Shown here piece by piece: positions 50,301 through 64,000 of a stretch of DNA of 64,000 bases. This DNA is from Pempheris klunzingeri (lineage: Eukaryota > Chordata > Actinopteri > Acropomatiformes > Pempheridae), in NCBI RefSeq assembly GCF_042242105.1, contig NC_092013.1, positions 4,273,987-4,337,986 on the forward strand, written 5' to 3'. The translations under genes were made by a program, and so were the position numbers. The first letter of the stretch is position 1. Every line of letters begins with the position of its first letter. Under the pieces are notes generated by a model, which made no database searches, was not told the origin of the DNA, and saw nothing but the letters and a program-made list of their open reading frames with translations.

Positions 50301-50579
50301 ACTGGTTTCTTAAGAATCTCCCTTAATTCCCTGGTGCTATATATTCTTTTATACAACTATACAGACTGACAGATGGATTATTGCTTTAGACGCCAGCAGA
50401 CATCCGAGTTTCGTCTGAGCTCGTCCTCTGATAGAGGAGCTACACACATCACAGTCGAGCCCAAATCTTTTCATGTTCTTGTTGTCAATCCCGTTGAACT
50501 CAGACCATTGGAAGATAAGCAGAATAGGATAGGAGCCTATTTCGAGGTGCTGGGCTGGCCCTTTTTTTTTTTTTTTTGT
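47301..50579. other. spacer between prkcd and sfmbt1, with prkcd 3' UTR
   Basis: The low half is sfmbt1 5' flank with a half NRF1 motif (TGCGCATG, 47491 area), an A-run at 47653-47676 and T-runs near 47990 and 48080. A CpG-richer patch lies at about 48810-49010. The (TG)n at 48563-48588 and (CA)n at 49505-49524 and 49948-49970 are simple repeats. The high part is the prkcd 3' UTR. No coding exon is recognised. In particular, I see no rft1 exon, which I recall between these genes in human. Confidence 0.45.
49328..49333 (-). promoter_or_regulatory. candidate poly(A) signal of prkcd
   Basis: TTTATT on plus reads AATAAA on minus, 1.25 kb past the prkcd stop. It is the first AATAAA I noticed. A closer variant signal could be used instead. 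Confidence 0.35.
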
Positions 50580-60569
<9,990 letters not shown>

Positions 60570-60593
60570 GGCGACCGCTCACCGAAGCCTCCT

Positions 60594-63500
60594 GGAACGA
60601 AGACGTATAGACTCACAGTTAAAACACGGACTCACGCACAGACACACACACACACCCATTTTGTACTTGGATTGCTTAAGTTCTGCACTTAAAAGAAGAA
60701 GGAAGAGAGTCGGCGACTAACACTGTTGTCAGATGGGAGCTGCAGAGGAAGTGGAAGTTTCCAACTCAAGACACAACTTTGGAAACCACCCGTCAGTAAC
60801 AAGGGAAGAAGAGACAGAGTGGTTATCCCAAACTGTGCACATGAGAGCGGGACGGGGGAACGAGAGAGAGAGAGAGAAAATAAAAAAGATCACATTTCCA
60901 AGACAAACAGAAAGTCCCAGTGTTGAGGAAAAAGACAGAGGTTAAAAGATAAGCGGTGAAGTCTCTTTGCTTCTTCACCGCCTCCGAATGGTTTCCAACA
61001 TCCTCTCTACATAATCCTGGTTTTCTATTCTTTATTCCCAGCTGGCTCTACTTAGCTGACAGTGCTGTGTTTGTGCTGAGTAGAAGGCAGCATGCACACC
61101 ACTGGCTGTATCTCTTTTGCTGAGCAGGGAATAAAAAAAAAAAAAACCCAAACCATTCCCATGTTTAGCATGTCAGAAACATAAGGTGGATGTTGAATGT
61201 GTATGATTGTAGATATTGTATGTCTGTGACAGCTGTGGGAATCCTGGGTGAGTAAGCTGTTGCGTGGGATCACTGACGCACCTCTCACACAGCTGTGGAC
61301 TATCATGTTGATTATGGGCTGTATTTAAGCACCGTGTCACTTAATGATGGATGTGTCTCCTCGAAAAAGATCCTTCTGACAGAAAAGTGTTGGTGGGAAC
61401 TTTTCCTGTGGACTGTATTGTGTTTGTGGCCATTCTTTAAAAAAACTTTTGGAGAGCAGAGAGAGTAATCCTACTAGCATCAAGCTGCTTGATAACTGCA
61501 GCATTAGATTTATTATGCGCCACGTTTCTACTTTCCAAGTGCAGGTTTAATCCTACATCGTCGTTTCAAAAGCGTAAAACTGAAACAGAAACCACAGCTT
61601 GCAAAAGAGTCCACCTTCTTGCTTCATTGAAGCTGAATTGCTCCACTCTTAGAGATTTGTACAGCACTAAGCAGCACTTCCACGTCTTCCTCTTTAAGGG
61701 CTTCTTATCAGGTTTGAACAAAAGACTTTCCAGAGTCATTTTTAATTTGCCTAGCTGGTCTGGTCCCTTTCATACATCTTAACTAAATAATTCTGAATTA
61801 AATATGGTGGAGTCACACACATGAATCACCTTAAATTATTTTTTGAATACAACAAAAACAGTTTTAAGCAACTCTTTGATGTGACAGGAGGCAACAATAC
61901 TGCTTTATAGTACCTGCACATAGTTCTTAGAAGGGGATTTATCATAATCTGCATTTATCAAATATTATGATCCCAAAGTATCAAATAAGAGCAAACCGTG
62001 AGGTATCAGCAGCACAAACGCACGTCCTCTTCTAAACTTAGGGACCGCACAGCAAACTGACTGAACCTGTTTTGTTATCGAGGCTGTTTCAAACCAAAGA
62101 GTCACACATATGCTACGTCACAGACCAGCAGGACCCAGAGGCCATATTAGCCCACATCCTAATTCCCAGAGCAGCGATGAAATCCCACACAGTTCATCCA
62201 CACAGCACTTTTTGTGAGCTTTTAAGTTCCTTAACTTGATCTCTTGTAGCTTAAATTTTTTTGCTCCATTAACATAAAAAAGTGGCTCGATAGTCATTTC
62301 AGGGCCACACCTCTGATTTGAAGCAACCGGCGTCTCATTTTCACTACATGATGTTGTTTAGCTGCTTAATGAAATGACATTTTCTGTGGATTTCTAAACA
62401 TTTCTAAAGGCAAAATACACAAATGAGATTTATCCTTCTGCGAATATGAATACGTACATTGAACTCCTGGACAGGAATGTACTGTAGCCCTCCTGCTTCT
62501 GCTTAAACAATCAATTATTCATAAGGTGGCATGTTTTGTTTGTGCTCATATTCCTTTTCTCATTGCTGAATGTCATTATGGCCATGGGAATGGCATTATG
62601 AGGTCCTGAGTGACTGAACCGGTGCATGCTGTGATACATAAAGTATGCAGCTCAGGTAGACTGGATGCAATTTTGAGCTCCGTTTGGATCCAGATCAGAT
62701 TTTAGTTTGCCCGCTGAGTGACACTCCAACTGCAGAATTTTAGAGAGGCAGCTTTAGGTTCATAACAATTCTCTTACTGCAGCTGAAAAGTTTTAGGGGA
62801 GGTGGAAACTGCATCCTTTATTCCAACTGTATAAATGTAGAGGTGCAGCTGAACATGATTCTTGATAAGCCGACTCACTCAGGGTCTGTAATGTCTACAG
62901 AGAAAGGCTTATGATCTGGAGGTTACTAGTATGATATCGCAGACAAGCAAGAAAAGTCTGTGCATGACTAACATTGATGTCTGAGTAGTCACCACTAAGG
63001 TGCAAGTTAGAAGTTACTCAGTTGATGTTTTCTTCATGAGAAAGTGAGCAACAGTCCAGCTCAATGTAAAGTTAACTAGCTCCCAAAATGGCATGTGAAC
63101 TTTAAATCTTTGGGATTATCTGACAGGAACTGCTGGTTGCAGCTAGAAACACAACATGCATCCATATAACAAAACAGACAGTGTGATGTAAATGTTATAT
63201 TCAATAAATCAGTGCATCACAGGGCTGACAGACAGACGGACAAACAGTTTTGTAATTCACTGACATTAGAGGAAACTGGTCCACGCTCCAGCCTTCAGTC
63301 AGGGCAGACGGTATTGTTCCGAAAATCACAACAAAAAAAAAAAAATCACTGCCCAGGTTCAAGTGGGGTCAAGATGGATGACATAAGAAACTTAACGATC
63401 CGTGCAGAGAAAGAGGATTGTAGTAACGGTCTTTAGTCGTGGACACCAGCAGAGGAAAACACACCAGCACCAAGGACAACCGTATATATTCACAAAAAGC

Positions 63501-64000
63501 ATCCTGGCATGTAGATGTGTTGTATTGAGATAATGCTGAAGAGAAGCTGTGAATGACACATCTCTGTTATTGCTGCTGAACGCTATGACCCTGCAAGTCA
63601 GGCATCTAAAGACTCCCAAACAAGCGACTGTTTCTGAGTGAGGTCGGGAGGGTTGAGAAACTATTAGGGCTCCCATGATACTGCCCACGCATGCACATAC
63701 ACTGACAGACAGAAACAGACACAAGAACAGTATTAAACAAAGTTACAGACTTTGCCAGATGTGAAATTAACACTTTTTCCTCTTTTAACACTGTTTTTTT
63801 TTCAGTGTCCATGTTCGATTTTCTCTCCACTTCACACACACGCTGTTATGTACACATACACAGGCAATGGTACGTAGAAAAGAGAGCCTTGTTTCCCCAG
63901 AGAGAGTGGAAAAAATGAGCGCATGCAATTGGGGAAGGGGTGGGTACGGGAAAAAGAGCAAAAGAGAGGGAAAGAAAAAAAAGATAGACATCTCACTGGA
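60594..64000. other. prkcd 5' flank, no gene recognised
   Basis: No exon of a known family is seen. The DNA is AT-rich with short CA runs (60642-60652), an A-run at 61133-61146 and a (GA)n stretch at 60866-60878. A non-coding first exon of prkcd may lie here or beyond the window. The small open frames present have no supporting features. Confidence 0.45.

Noticed and set aside
61489-61782. Possible upstream gene exon
   Set aside because: No splice context, codon bias or family match; left as unannotated flank.

Overview
This window is genomic DNA from a ray-finned fish, most likely a teleost. It shows compact multi-exon vertebrate genes with GT-AG introns, many (CA)n microsatellites, a Tc1/mariner element and fish-type LINE 3' tails. 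Five protein-coding genes are present and all lie on the minus strand. From high to low coordinate, which is their order of transcription, they are prkcd, sfmbt1, stimate (tmem110), mustn1 and itih3. I recall this gene set as the neighbourhood of human 3p21.1.

I rebuilt each gene exon by exon. Every splice phase closes, and the predicted lengths are close to the human ones I remember: ITIH3 912 aa (22 coding exons), MUSTN1 82 aa (3), STIMATE 305 aa (8), SFMBT1 866 aa (20 coding exons plus a likely 5' non-coding exon) and PKC-delta 685 aa (16). Their roles differ: hyaluronan matrix (itih3), muscle and cartilage nuclear factor (mustn1), ER-plasma membrane calcium entry (stimate), Polycomb-type chromatin repression (sfmbt1) and diacylglycerol signalling (prkcd). 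Their adjacency is therefore synteny, not a pathway.

Layout: 434-9390 itih3, with a 1.6-kb Tc1 element in intron 12 and an L1-type fragment in intron 17. 10660-13781 mustn1, with a tRNA-Glu in intron 2. 13.9-16.8 kb intergenic, with a second tRNA-Glu and a broken copy of prkcd exon 2/intron 1. 16.8-27.9 kb stimate with a long 3' UTR, whose introns hold two tRNA-Glu genes, one tRNA-Arg(ACG) and two tRNA-Glu relics. 28-28.8 kb stimate promoter region. 30.6-47.3 kb sfmbt1. 47.3-50.6 kb intergenic plus prkcd 3' UTR. 50.6-60.6 kb prkcd, whose intron 2 holds another tRNA-Glu, a degraded copy and a LINE tail. 60.6-64 kb has no recognisable gene.

The most unusual feature is a family of tRNA-Glu(CTC) units scattered through introns and spacers. 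One unit was duplicated together with prkcd exon 2 and intron 1 and now lies about 44 kb away, between mustn1 and stimate. There, part of the exon has been replaced by an 11-bp minisatellite containing TTAG. I found no CRISPR array, prokaryotic operon or intact retrovirus.
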